Source of the DNA: Methanomicrobiales archaeon
GTDB lineage: Archaea; Halobacteriota; Methanomicrobia; Methanomicrobiales; Methanospirillaceae
Assembly (NCBI GenBank): GCA_012729535.1
Contig: JAAYCY010000008.1
Span: 1-64,000 of the forward strand
Length of the DNA stretch: 64,000 bases
Direction of reading: 5' to 3'
Shown here: in pieces, positions 53,492 through 62,278 of the stretch
How the letters are laid out: every line of letters begins with the position of its first letter
Position numbering within the stretch: position 1 is the first letter of the stretch
Notes under the pieces: generated by a model
Databases searched by the model: none
What the model was told of the DNA's origin: nothing
What the model saw: only the letters and a program-made list of their open reading frames with translations
Program-made: the position numbers and the translations under genes

Positions 53492-54033
53492 GATCTCCGT
53501 GATAATGCCCGTGATGCAGGGACATACAGAAGCTGAGCAATGATGGTGTTAATAATTGCTGTGGGGATTACAATCATTATCATCATTGCACTAAAAAATG
53601 CATACATGCTTTCATAATTAAATGCCTTAAAGAGTACGCCGGGAGCAACCATGACCAACAATAAAACGATAACAATGAATGCAATTCCGCTTGCAAATGT
53701 AGCAGCAAGAGTGGCAACTGCAGGAGCTGCAGAAAATTTGGTTCTTAATGCCTGGAACATAAAAAGACAAGCTACTGCTCCTATTGGTTCACTAATCAGG
53801 TTACCTGGAGGGAATATCGAATGACTGATTAGGGCGCTGATTATTCCGCCGATAAACCCGATGCCAAGAGCCTGGGAAAACTTAGGAACTACCAGCATGA
53901 TTGCCAGACAGTAAAAGACAATAACAAAGTTCGGCACCAGGAATGGTGGGAGCGGTGCATACAATGCGGCAAATCGGGCAATAGCACCGACTGCTAATAA
54001 AATGCCAACGATGGCAATATCCTGTGATTTCAT
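53488..54033 (-). CDS. ECF transporter substrate-binding (S) component
   Basis: 181 residues with about six transmembrane helices and the alanine-rich N-terminal segment IAIVGILLAVGAIARFAALY seen in S components. The substrate is not evident; the protein does not show clear BioY, ThiT or CbiM signatures. It precedes the fused ATPase and T genes, which makes this a dedicated rather than shared module. Two inverted repeats lie in the upstream region. Confidence 0.85.
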   Translation of the reverse strand: MKSQDIAIVGILLAVGAIARFAALYAPLPPFLVPNFVIVFYCLAIMLVVPKFSQALGIGFIGGIISALISHSIFPPGNLISEPIGAVACLFMFQALRTKFSAAPAVATLAATFASGIAFIVIVLLLVMVAPGVLFKAFNYESMYAFFSAMMIMIVIPTAIINTIIAQLLYVPASRALSRRS

Positions 54034-54088
54034 GATAAATCTGAGTAAATTTTTATTTTAAGTTCTATACAAAACCGGTTAACACAAT

Positions 54089-54111
54089 ATCATCGCCACC
54101 GGTGGGGTGAT
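54089..54111. promoter_or_regulatory. 23-base dyad upstream of the ECF operon
   Basis: The core CCACCGGTGG (54096-54105) is palindromic and the dyad extends outwards as ATCA-T-C / G-G-TGAT, with only one or two central exceptions. It is centred about 67 bases upstream of the ECF S gene start. It is a good candidate operator for a vitamin- or metal-sensing repressor; which one is unknown. Confidence 0.5.
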
Positions 54112-54157
54112 CCCGGACATACACCTCGGAGCAAACAATGGACAGGTTGTATCATCT

Positions 54158-54175
54158 ATGTATGAAATTATACAT
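54158..54175. promoter_or_regulatory. ATGTAT-ATACAT inverted repeat
   Basis: Arms ATGTAT (54158-54163) and ATACAT (54170-54175), spacer of six bases. It lies between the ECF operon (start 54033, minus) and the stop of the YkgJ-type gene (54219). It could be a weak operator or a terminator-proximal hairpin. Confidence 0.35.
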
Positions 54176-54218
54176 CGACCTATATGAATATTACCAGTAT
54201 GACCAAACTTTAGCATAA

Positions 54219-54941
54219 TTATGGCCAACCAAATCCCTGGTATTCTTCAAAGCGCACAATTTTTTTAGTAAAATTTTCATGATGCCATACATTAACGATT
54301 ATTTCTTCTCCTTTTCGAAATTCCTGTATCCTTTTGTCATATGCTTTCCGCACATGTGAAAAACCATTATTCAAGAATATTTTCTCTGTTGCCGTGTAAA
54401 AACTAATCATTTGGGAAATCCAGGCAGATTCATAATCTATAGTATCTTTCGCGGCCATGAGTGATTCTTCTACTGTCATGGGATGATTGTATTCTCCATG
54501 TTCGTTAAGCCCGCTTATTTGTCTGAATACAAGCTTTTTCCTCTTATCCGGTTCCCGATGTAGCATATAGGGGTAAATTCTGCAAATAGCAAACCGGGAT
54601 TGGTATATCTCGCACCGCGAATTATTCAGATAGGGGCAGGTTCCGTCTGGCCTAGCTCTTAAGGCATATCCTGCAACATAAAAGGAACCTTCATTATCAA
54701 TCAGTTCAAAACGTGGGGCGGGAATGAGATATTCTGGATTGTGACCTAGTACATACGCTGCGTCAATATCAAGCAGGAAAACATGGCCATTAAAATCAGT
54801 AGTGCAGCATTTTCCACATAAATTACAGGAAAATCCGACCTCCCTGATAATCGCTGCAAAATCCTCAGGTTTCCATTTTTTTAGCAGGTTTTGTTCTTCA
54901 ATTAAATGGGTTATTTCATTCCTGATGTATTGAACGGACAT
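54219..54941 (-). CDS. YkgJ-family cysteine cluster protein, longer form
   Basis: 240 residues. Cluster FSCNLCGKCCTTDFNGHVF at about 35-53, and CPYLNNSRCEIYQSRFAICR, then IYPYMLHREPD: the same metal- or Fe-S-binding pattern as the 32890-33447 protein but with an extra C-terminal helical segment ending FEEYQGFGWP. Function unknown. It is transcribed towards the ECF operon. Confidence 0.9.
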   Translation of the reverse strand: MSVQYIRNEITHLIEEQNLLKKWKPEDFAAIIREVGFSCNLCGKCCTTDFNGHVFLLDIDAAYVLGHNPEYLIPAPRFELIDNEGSFYVAGYALRARPDGTCPYLNNSRCEIYQSRFAICRIYPYMLHREPDKRKKLVFRQISGLNEHGEYNHPMTVEESLMAAKDTIDYESAWISQMISFYTATEKIFLNNGFSHVRKAYDKRIQEFRKGEEIIVNVWHHENFTKKIVRFEEYQGFGWP

Positions 54942-55057
54942 TTATCATAATAATTGGCTATACATCTGCATATCATTGCTGTATGTAATGGGTAACCTGA
55001 AGATCCTATACTGAAAGGCAATAGAATAATATGCATTTTCACCTAATCAGAGATAAC

Positions 55058-56554
55058 ATGCTAGAAGCTTTTGACCTTTCCGGACGGGTTCCAAAAGGAC
55101 AATATTCATCATTAATTGAGCCTCTGGAAACCAGGGCTGGAGAGTTGCAAAGAGAAGTCCGAAATAAGGGGAAATCTGTGATCATTGTCATGGAAGGCTG
55201 GAGAGGATCTGGTATTACCGAGATGATCAACCTGTTACAACCAGTCCTCGATCCCAGGGGAACCCGTATTCATCCAATTGGGGAACCAAATGACATTGAA
55301 CGGGATCATGATTTGCTGTGGCGTTTCTGGGCAAGGCTTCCGGCATACAAACAGACAGCAATATTTGACAGAAGCTGGTATACTGCAACCATTGTCGAGC
55401 ACTATGAGTCTGATCAGACGGATGAGATACCTGCTTCCTATATTGAAGATATCAATAATTTTGAGGCACAGCTTATCAGCGATGGAAACCTTCTCCTGAA
55501 ATTTTTTTTACATATTAGTAAAGAGGAACAGAAAAAACGGCTTGCCAGAATTAAAAATGATCCTTTTACGATGCAGGCCAGGTACCTTCGAAGAAAAGAA
55601 GGAATTTACATTGTAGATCAGGATTTTACCCTGATTGATCGAATGCTCATGAAGACTGATATGCCTGCCTCCCCATGGACGATCATTGAAGCGGAACAGA
55701 TGAAATATGCATATTACAGAATCCTTCAGACATTCAATTCCGTTGTAGAGTGCTGGCTTTTAGAAAAGGATGGAGGTCAGATTGAGACAACTCATACCTT
55801 CCAGATTAAAAGTATGTCAGGGCATGAAGAGAGTACACTTCTTCAGAGGGCTGACCTTACAAAAAGTTACACAAGAAATGAGTATAAACCGATACTTCAG
55901 AACCTCAAAGACACTTTGCATTCTCTCCAGATGGAGACTTACAAAAATTTAATACCTATAATCATTGTTTTTGAAGGTTGGGATGCAGCAGGCAAGGGTG
56001 GTTGTATTATCCGTCTGGCAGAATCCTTTAATCCCCGTGGGTATGTGGTAGAGCCGATTGGCCCACCAAATGATTGGGAAAATATGCATCATTACCTCTG
56101 GAGGTTCTACACGCGGTTTCCAAGGAAAGGGCATATTACAATATTTGACCGGAGCTGGTATGGGCGGGTTCTGGTTGAACGGGTGGAAGGTTTTTGCACT
56201 GAATCAGAATGGCAGCGGGCATATCATGAAATAAATGTCATGGAAGAGGAATTGACAAGTAATGGGACAGTGCTGGTTAAATTCTGGCTTCATATAGACA
56301 AAGACGAACAACTCAGGCGGTTTAATGATCGAGAGAACACTCCTGAGAAAAACTGGAAAATAACTCCTGATGATTGGAGAAACCGCGAAAAATGGGATTT
56401 GTATGAAGCAGCAGTTAATACTATGGTACGGAGAACCACTACCATTGATGCACCATGGACCGTTGTCCCAGCCAATAATAAATATTATGCAAGGATTACT
56501 GTTTTAGAAACTGTGGTATCAGCTATGAAGAAAAAATTAAAAGAACTTAGTTAG
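55058..56554 (+). CDS. two-domain polyphosphate kinase 2 (polyP:AMP phosphotransferase type)
   Basis: About 498 residues from the ATG at 55058; the MLEAFDLSGRVPKGQYSSLI start aligns with known two-domain PPK2 proteins. The C-terminal copy has an intact Walker A EGWDAAGKGG and Walker B region ITIFDRSWYGRVLVERV. The N-terminal copy has a degenerate Walker A (EGWRGSGITE, no Lys) but keeps IFDRSWYTATIVEHYE. In the class II PPK2 of Pseudomonas (PA3455) the N-terminal half is likewise inactive and the enzyme makes ADP from AMP. A response regulator overlaps the 3' end by four bases. Confidence 0.93.
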   Translation: MLEAFDLSGRVPKGQYSSLIEPLETRAGELQREVRNKGKSVIIVMEGWRGSGITEMINLLQPVLDPRGTRIHPIGEPNDIERDHDLLWRFWARLPAYKQTAIFDRSWYTATIVEHYESDQTDEIPASYIEDINNFEAQLISDGNLLLKFFLHISKEEQKKRLARIKNDPFTMQARYLRRKEGIYIVDQDFTLIDRMLMKTDMPASPWTIIEAEQMKYAYYRILQTFNSVVECWLLEKDGGQIETTHTFQIKSMSGHEESTLLQRADLTKSYTRNEYKPILQNLKDTLHSLQMETYKNLIPIIIVFEGWDAAGKGGCIIRLAESFNPRGYVVEPIGPPNDWENMHHYLWRFYTRFPRKGHITIFDRSWYGRVLVERVEGFCTESEWQRAYHEINVMEEELTSNGTVLVKFWLHIDKDEQLRRFNDRENTPEKNWKITPDDWRNREKWDLYEAAVNTMVRRTTTIDAPWTVVPANNKYYARITVLETVVSAMKKKLKELS

Positions 56555-57192
56555 GTTATTTCATTGAAAATCATACGTTTGAGTTCTTCATGTCTTTGTT
56601 TATCCTGTTTATATCTATGAACGAATTCATAAAGCTCAGGGATTTCAAGGTCTGTTTCAATGGTTCCATCTTTTTGAATCGGATATATTCGTCCTAAAAT
56701 TTCAATCAGACGTTCTTTAACCTGAATTTTTTTTATCAGGGTTGTATATTCATCCACAACAACAGCATCCGCACCTTTTTTTAAGGCCTGTTTTTTGTGA
56801 AATGCAATCTCATCATTCCGATTTCCTACTCCCTCTATAGAGCGTATAAGGTCTGGAAGCCTGACTGGTTTAATAAGATAATCATCGATCAGATCACCAT
56901 ACCGTAATACATCCTTTATTGTCAGGCTTTTTCCTGTTTGCATAATTATTGGTACTTTGGTACTGGGTTCAAATTCCTTAATATGGAGAAGGGTTTCCCA
57001 TCCATCCATAGGTTTCATCATCACATCCAGTATGATGATATCAGGAATATCATCTTGTATGAGATCAAGAGCCTCTTGTCCACTTAAAGCTCCTCTGGCT
57101 GCAAAACCCTGTTGTTTCAAAGTTTCAACGAATGCCATCTTTAAAAGAGCTTCATCATCGACATATAATACTTTTAATATTTCTCCCTTCAT
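56551..57192 (-). CDS. response regulator with long C-terminal helical domain
   Basis: 213 residues from the ATG at 57192. Receiver domain: acidic pair at VLYVDDEALL, phosphoacceptor Asp in IIILDVMMKPMDGW, Thr in MQTGKSLT, Lys in YLIKPVRLPD. The C-terminal domain (about 130-213), with DEYTTLIKKIQVKERLIEIL, resembles that of the 60370-60996 regulator (NEYGRLVKSTEITKRLLKLL). No DNA-binding motif. It abuts the polyphosphate kinase gene in a convergent overlap of four bases. Confidence 0.9.
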   Translation of the reverse strand: MKGEILKVLYVDDEALLKMAFVETLKQQGFAARGALSGQEALDLIQDDIPDIIILDVMMKPMDGWETLLHIKEFEPSTKVPIIMQTGKSLTIKDVLRYGDLIDDYLIKPVRLPDLIRSIEGVGNRNDEIAFHKKQALKKGADAVVVDEYTTLIKKIQVKERLIEILGRIYPIQKDGTIETDLEIPELYEFVHRYKQDKQRHEELKRMIFNEIT

Positions 57193-57246
57193 CAACACAC
57201 CTTGAATATTTACCCTTGGTAATTGATTTGTAAATCAGTTGTTTAA

Positions 57247-58335
57247 TTATTCTGATATCAGTTTTTTCTCATCAATATCGGATATTCCCTTTTCTTTCTC
57301 TATTATATCTTCTTCCTTCATTATTGCACGTGTTTCTTCTTCAATGGATTTTACAACTTCATGAATCCGTTCTGCAGTAGGAATATCCCCCAGAAGGGAT
57401 TCATCAAGGGGAACTTCATATGCTTCTTTATCATCCATTACCTCAGTAGCACCAAGATATTTGGCTCCCTGCTTGATAAGGCTGGATATTTCAAATGGGA
57501 AGATGATTTTCGTAGCCTGACCCTGAGCCATGTTCTTAAGTGCATCAAAGGATAGGACGGTAATTGCTTTTTTATCTAAGGAGCGAGACCCCAGTGAGAG
57601 AATACGAAGCCCCTGTGATTCACCCTGAGCTCGTAGGATTTGAGATAAACGCTCTCCTTCAGCCTTTAATATTTTACTCTGCCGCTCTCCTTCTGCTTCA
57701 AGGATCATACTCTTTTTCAGACCCTCAGCTTTTAAAATTGCAGATCGTTTTTCTCCATCTGCTCGAAGAATTGCAGCTCTTCTTTCTCTCTCTGCAGCGG
57801 TCTGTTCTGTCATGGCCTGCTTTACAGTGCCAACCGGGTCAACCTCTTTAATTTCAACCCGCTCTACTTTTACACCCCATTGGTCAGTTTCACGGTCAAG
57901 AATATCACGAAGTTTTGTATTGATACTTTCACGGTTGTAGAGTACCTCATCTAATTCCATATCCCCTATTATACCACGAAGGGTCGTTTGTGCCAGTGCT
58001 ACCGTGGCCATCCGGTAATTAGAAACCTCGAAATATGCTTTTTCAGGATCAATTACTCTGATATATACGATTGCATCAACATTAGTAGGTGAATTGTCCT
58101 TAGTAATAACTTCCTGGCTTGGAACATCCATAACCAGTGTCCGAAGATCCAGCTTGACAACCTGGGTGATGAGTGGCACCACCCACCTGAATCCGGGATT
58201 CATCCTTCCGATATATCTTCCAAGTCTGATTTGCAGACCTTGTTCATATGGCTGGACAATGATTACCCCTCGGGCAAAGATAATTAGAATAACTATCACC
58301 AGGAACAGGGTGACTAATGTTTCAACGAATGCCAT
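57247..58335 (-). CDS. SPFH-domain stomatin-like protein
   Basis: 362 residues. N-terminal membrane helix (about 5-25: TLFLVIVILIIFARGVIIVQ), then the SPFH/band 7 domain (GLQIRLGRYIGRMNPGFRWV, VVKLDLRTLVMDVPSQEVIT), and a long coiled-coil part rich in E-G-E-R repeats (SAILKAEGLKKSMILEAEGE, RQSKILKAEG). It partners the NfeD protein, coupled by TAATG at 58335. The pair organises membrane microdomains and possibly proteolysis, as in other stomatin-NfeD operons. Confidence 0.95.
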   Translation of the reverse strand: MAFVETLVTLFLVIVILIIFARGVIIVQPYEQGLQIRLGRYIGRMNPGFRWVVPLITQVVKLDLRTLVMDVPSQEVITKDNSPTNVDAIVYIRVIDPEKAYFEVSNYRMATVALAQTTLRGIIGDMELDEVLYNRESINTKLRDILDRETDQWGVKVERVEIKEVDPVGTVKQAMTEQTAAERERRAAILRADGEKRSAILKAEGLKKSMILEAEGERQSKILKAEGERLSQILRAQGESQGLRILSLGSRSLDKKAITVLSFDALKNMAQGQATKIIFPFEISSLIKQGAKYLGATEVMDDKEAYEVPLDESLLGDIPTAERIHEVVKSIEEETRAIMKEEDIIEKEKGISDIDEKKLISE

Positions 58336-58790
58336 TATTCTTCCTCCACTACAATATGCACGCCCTGAGAAGCAATAACTTTTACTTTTGAACCTTCAGG
58401 AATTTTACCTGCCAGAGACTTTGCACTAAAAATCTGTCCTTCAATTCTGACCTTACCTGAAAGTGATTCATCGTCAAGAACATTGAGAACAACACCTGTT
58501 TTTCCAACCAATGAATCCATACTGATTGTCAGGGGTTTTTCATCACCCGGGGTCAACCTGCTGTACAGGAACACGGTAGCTACAGCCGCAAGAAGAGCAA
58601 TAATAATTCCAAATACAATCCCATATGTTGAGGAAAAAATATCAACTCCCAGCACCACCAACACGCCGATTATCAGGAGCACAGTTCCTGGAACAAGAAG
58701 GAAAAATCCTGGTGAAAACACTTCCAGAACAAAAAATAACGCTCCAAAGAGTATTATTAACCATCCATATGATAAATTTTCAAAAACCAT
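58335..58790 (-). CDS. NfeD-family membrane protein
   Basis: 151 residues. Three to four membrane helices at about 9-70, then a C-terminal OB-fold domain: MDSLVGKTGVVLNVLDDESL, and GKVRIEGQIFSAKSLAGKIP. It is the short NfeD form without the protease domain. It is co-transcribed and overlapping with the SPFH gene. Confidence 0.95.
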   Translation of the reverse strand: MVFENLSYGWLIILFGALFFVLEVFSPGFFLLVPGTVLLIIGVLVVLGVDIFSSTYGIVFGIIIALLAAVATVFLYSRLTPGDEKPLTISMDSLVGKTGVVLNVLDDESLSGKVRIEGQIFSAKSLAGKIPEGSKVKVIASQGVHIVVEEE

Positions 58791-58834
58791 ATGGTATTCT
58801 TATCAGGATGGAAGAAAAAGATGTTTATTAGTGA

Positions 58835-59695
58835 TTATCTGGAGTTTCGTAACAATGCAATTTTATCTCCTCTTTTTAAACCGAGTTCTTCGGAAATTGG
58901 TTCACACTTGGCACACATAAGAAACGCTATTGGAATAAGTCCATTCTCTTCCCTAAGGCTTTCATAATTTGCCATTCCCTTTGAAATAACGAGGGTACAC
59001 TCTTCTATTGCTTTTTCGACATCAGCAGGTAAGAGATCGAATCTAATACCAAGCTCAGCTCCGGAACCTGTGGTCAAAATTGCATCTGCGATGGTATCCA
59101 GTCCTATTCTTTTCACATCTTCAGGCGTAGCATCATTTAATATGGGCTTTTCCCGGACAACTACGGTAATTTTGCTCCCCTGTTGTTTCAGCCATTTGAT
59201 AAGTTCGCGATCAAAAACGATCTCTCCGCAATTATCGGTAAAAAAAACTACATTTTTACAGAGAGGAAGGATTTTTTCTGTATCATCAATGGCAAGGCCG
59301 GTATTGAATTCATCATTGAAAAATGAGACAAAGTCTTCACTTACCTCATGACCCTTCACTCCATAATCAAACATGTTGCCGATGACGCTTGCGAGAACAT
59401 GGTCACGAAAGCCGGATAGATATTGTGTTATATCCTGCACGATTAACAACGAAACCTCTTCTGAGGCTTTTTTTAGTTCTAAAAAGGGGTCTGATACCCC
59501 CAGACGCCGGTAAACCGACCGATGAAGAGCAGATGCAACCACTGGATGAGTCCATGGAGTGTCCTGAAGGAATTTAACCATCTCTTCCGCGTGAGCAATA
59601 ATCTCCCCTTCCCTTTTTTCCGATGGGTTTGTTAGTTCTATTTCAAGTTGAATTCTTGACAGAAGACACTCGAAACATCGTGTGTCATGTTTCAT
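58835..59695 (-). CDS. DUF89 / ARMT1-like damage-control phosphatase
   Basis: 286 residues from the ATG at 59695. Markers: CFECLLSRIQLEIELT near the N-terminus, DNCGEIVFDRELIKWLKQQG with the Asp/Asn metal site, and ISKGMANYESLREENGLIPI. DUF89 proteins hydrolyse harmful phosphorylated metabolites with a divalent metal. The family is metal-dependent; the archaeal members have an N-terminal CxxC. It is next to tRNA-Pro, transcribed in the same direction. Confidence 0.92.
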   Translation of the reverse strand: MKHDTRCFECLLSRIQLEIELTNPSEKREGEIIAHAEEMVKFLQDTPWTHPVVASALHRSVYRRLGVSDPFLELKKASEEVSLLIVQDITQYLSGFRDHVLASVIGNMFDYGVKGHEVSEDFVSFFNDEFNTGLAIDDTEKILPLCKNVVFFTDNCGEIVFDRELIKWLKQQGSKITVVVREKPILNDATPEDVKRIGLDTIADAILTTGSGAELGIRFDLLPADVEKAIEECTLVISKGMANYESLREENGLIPIAFLMCAKCEPISEELGLKRGDKIALLRNSR

Positions 59696-59715
59696 ATCAA
59701 TGCCCAAAAATGTAA

Positions 59716-59788
59716 TGGGGCCATCGAGATTCGAACTCGAGTCAGAAGACCCCCAGTCTCCTAGGATGCCAGGCTACCCTATGGCCCC
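59716..59788 (-). tRNA. tRNA-Pro (GGG anticodon)
   Basis: Acceptor stem GGGGCCA pairs with TGGCCCC, discriminator base A. The anticodon stem-loop has the loop CTGGGGG with anticodon GGG. The T arm reads CTCGAGTTCGAATCTCGA. Length 73 bases; CCA is not encoded. Immediately downstream on the minus strand is the DUF89 gene. Confidence 0.95.
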
Positions 59789-60010
59789 AAGTGTATATTA
59801 TTTTTTCAGTTTTCGCATATGTACTTACCCATTATCTTCCTGGATCTGTGAATGAAGAAAGGGAAACTATTTTATACAGACTGTTGTCCGGACTAACGCG
59901 AAGATATTTTACAGGTGGTTTTTTCTCTCCTTTTTATGACCGGACATAAAACCATGAAATAATATAGGTCTGTGACAATATCGTAATACTAGCAATTATT
60001 GGGAGGGGGT

Positions 60011-60370
60011 ATGCTTAAGGAAAAGATTGCAGGGATAATTGAGAATATCAGGACGATTGAAGGGGTAAAACTCTGTGCCCTTGTTTCCCGCGATGGGATC
60101 ATGCTTGGCCGGTATGCAACCGGCGATTTTAATGAGGCATGGTTTGCGGCGATGTGTGCTACTCTTCTGGCTTCAGCTGAGTCAGCCGCAGTGATTGTAA
60201 AAATTCAGTCGCCTGAAATGGTTACTATCCACTCTGCAGATGGAATATTATTGATCATGGGGGCAGGTGAGAAGATACTTCTGGCAGCCCTTATTGATCC
60301 ATCGAAGGACTTGAAGTATATGACTGATATGCTTCGTGAGATTGCAGAAGATGTGGGGGGTACATTCTGA
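60011..60370 (+). CDS. roadblock/LC7-domain protein
   Basis: About 119 residues from the ATG at 60011 (a TTG at 59999 is too close to the GGGAGGGGG ribosome site). The fold matches roadblock/MglB: IENIRTIEGVKLCALVSRDG, then ADGILLIMGAGEKILLAALI, DPSKDLKYMTDMLREIAEDV. Such proteins usually partner with small GTPases, but none is nearby. Its stop overlaps the start of a response regulator (TGATG at 60368-60372), so they are a coupled pair. Confidence 0.92.
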   Translation: MLKEKIAGIIENIRTIEGVKLCALVSRDGIMLGRYATGDFNEAWFAAMCATLLASAESAAVIVKIQSPEMVTIHSADGILLIMGAGEKILLAALIDPSKDLKYMTDMLREIAEDVGGTF

Positions 60371-60996
60371 TGTCCACAATAATGGTGATTGATGACAGTC
60401 CGTTTATTGTAGACATTTTTGTAACTATGCTTGAAAGGGGAGGATATGCCGTTTACTCTGCAAACAGTGGCCCTGAAGGTATAGATCTTCTGAAAACCGT
60501 CACGCCCGATCTAATTCTGCTTGATATCATGATGGAGCCTATGGACGGATGGGAGACTCTTGTGGCAATAAAACAAAACTTTTCAACAAAAGATATCCCT
60601 GTAATGATGCTTACTGCTAAGCAACTTACCCCCCAGGAAGCGCAGGAGTATGGGATGTATATTGAAGATTACATATTAAAACCCGTAACTCATTCAGAAC
60701 TATATGCAGCCATTGAAGGGGTCATAAACCGTCGCAAACAGATAGCAGAAGATATGATTAAAGCAAAAGAGGGGGGATTTGATGAAACCCTTATCAATGA
60801 ATATGGTCGTCTGGTAAAAAGTACAGAAATTACCAAGCGTCTGTTAAAACTTCTTGCATCTACCTATGATCTTTCAGACCCATCCATGAAATTTTCTGAT
60901 GATATTAATATTGCAATAAAAAGTATGGAAACTAACGTAAAATTTCAGGAGCAACGGTTGTTACAGATTCGCGAAGTCTTTTCAGGTTCATCCTGA
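60370..60996 (+). CDS. response regulator with roadblock partner
   Basis: 208 residues. Receiver domain: DDSP at 8-9, phosphoacceptor Asp52 (LILLDIMMEPMDGW), Thr82 (VMMLTAKQLT), Lys104 (DYILKPVTHSE). The C-terminal helical domain (about 125-208) with LINEYGRLVKSTEITKRLLK resembles the regulator at 56551-57192. No DNA-binding motif, so it probably signals by protein contacts, plausibly to the roadblock protein. Confidence 0.92.
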   Translation: MSTIMVIDDSPFIVDIFVTMLERGGYAVYSANSGPEGIDLLKTVTPDLILLDIMMEPMDGWETLVAIKQNFSTKDIPVMMLTAKQLTPQEAQEYGMYIEDYILKPVTHSELYAAIEGVINRRKQIAEDMIKAKEGGFDETLINEYGRLVKSTEITKRLLKLLASTYDLSDPSMKFSDDINIAIKSMETNVKFQEQRLLQIREVFSGSS

Positions 60997-61069
60997 TTTT
61001 TTACCTGCTAATTTTTTTGGCTGCACTCATCCCACACTATGATATGAATACAAGCTAACCTTATTTCCT

Positions 61070-62278
61070 ATGTTTGATCTCGTGTGCATTGGTTGTGGGG
61101 CAACATATCAGTCTGATGCTGTGATATATACCTGCAAAAGATGCGGACATCTTCTGGAGGTCAGGTATGACCTTGCAAATATAAATATCACCAGAAATGA
61201 CTGGATGTCAAGACCAATCTCGGTATGGAGGTATCGGGAACTTCTTCCCGTTTCAGGATCCCCTGTCACTCTCCAGGAAGGAGGAACACCTCTCTACCCG
61301 CTTCGTCGGATCGGGGAAGAACTTGGATTAAAAGAATTATATGCCAAACATGAAGGGATGAACCCATCAGGTTCTTTTAAGGATCGTGGTATGACGGTGG
61401 GTGTTTCTATGGCACTGCAACTAGGTATGACTTCAGTAGCATGTGCAAGTACTGGAAATACCTCTGCTTCACTAGCAGTTTATGGGGCGAAAGCGGGAAT
61501 TCCTGTCATTGTATTGTTACCTGCAGGCAAGGTCGCGGTTGGTAAGGTCGCCCAGGCCCTCATGCATGGTGCACGGGTAATCTCCATCAATGGTAATTTT
61601 GACCGGGCACTTGAAATGGTTCGTGAATTATGTGAACAAAAGGGGATTTATCTTCTTAATTCAGTTAATCCATATCGTCTTGAAGGACAAAAGACCATTG
61701 GATTTGAGACCATTGATCAGCTAAACGGTGAAGTACCAGATCGAATGGTACTTCCAGTTGGAAATGCCGGAAATATTTCTGCAGTTTATAAAGGTCTTCT
61801 GGAACTCCAGGAACTTGGATTTATTGATAAAATTCCGATGATGACCGGAATACAAGCTGAAGGTTCCCAACCTGTAGTCCAGGCGATTAAAAATAATCTT
61901 CCAGAAGTTGTCAATGAACCAAATCCGGAAACTATTGCAACAGCGATCAGGATCGGAGCTCCGGTAAATGCAGAAAAGGTCCTCAATGCTATTCGGATGA
62001 GCAAAGGGACCGCAGATTCAGTCAATGATACAGAAATTCTAGCCATGCAGCGTGATCTTGCACAAAAAGAAGGCATTGGCGTTGAACCAGCATCTGCTGC
62101 TTCTGTTGCTGGTGTGAAGAAACTAATAGAGGCTGGCGATATCGACCGGGACGAGAAGATCGTATGTGTAGTAACCGGCCATCTTCTTAAGGATCCCGAA
62201 ACAGTGATCAAACAATGTGCTCCTCCAATCGAATGCGAAGCTTCACTCGAATCACTGCTTGCTGCATTGCATCTCTGA
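61070..62278 (+). CDS. thrC: threonine synthase
   Basis: 402 residues. N-terminal zinc ribbon with Cys6, 9, 22 and 25 (VCIGCGATYQ and YTCKRCGHLLE). PLP-binding Lys104 in NPSGSFKDRGMTV, and GNAGNISAVYKGLLELQELG. It converts O-phosphohomoserine to threonine. The last 46 bases overlap the start of the next gene. Confidence 0.95.
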   Translation: MFDLVCIGCGATYQSDAVIYTCKRCGHLLEVRYDLANINITRNDWMSRPISVWRYRELLPVSGSPVTLQEGGTPLYPLRRIGEELGLKELYAKHEGMNPSGSFKDRGMTVGVSMALQLGMTSVACASTGNTSASLAVYGAKAGIPVIVLLPAGKVAVGKVAQALMHGARVISINGNFDRALEMVRELCEQKGIYLLNSVNPYRLEGQKTIGFETIDQLNGEVPDRMVLPVGNAGNISAVYKGLLELQELGFIDKIPMMTGIQAEGSQPVVQAIKNNLPEVVNEPNPETIATAIRIGAPVNAEKVLNAIRMSKGTADSVNDTEILAMQRDLAQKEGIGVEPASAASVAGVKKLIEAGDIDRDEKIVCVVTGHLLKDPETVIKQCAPPIECEASLESLLAALHL

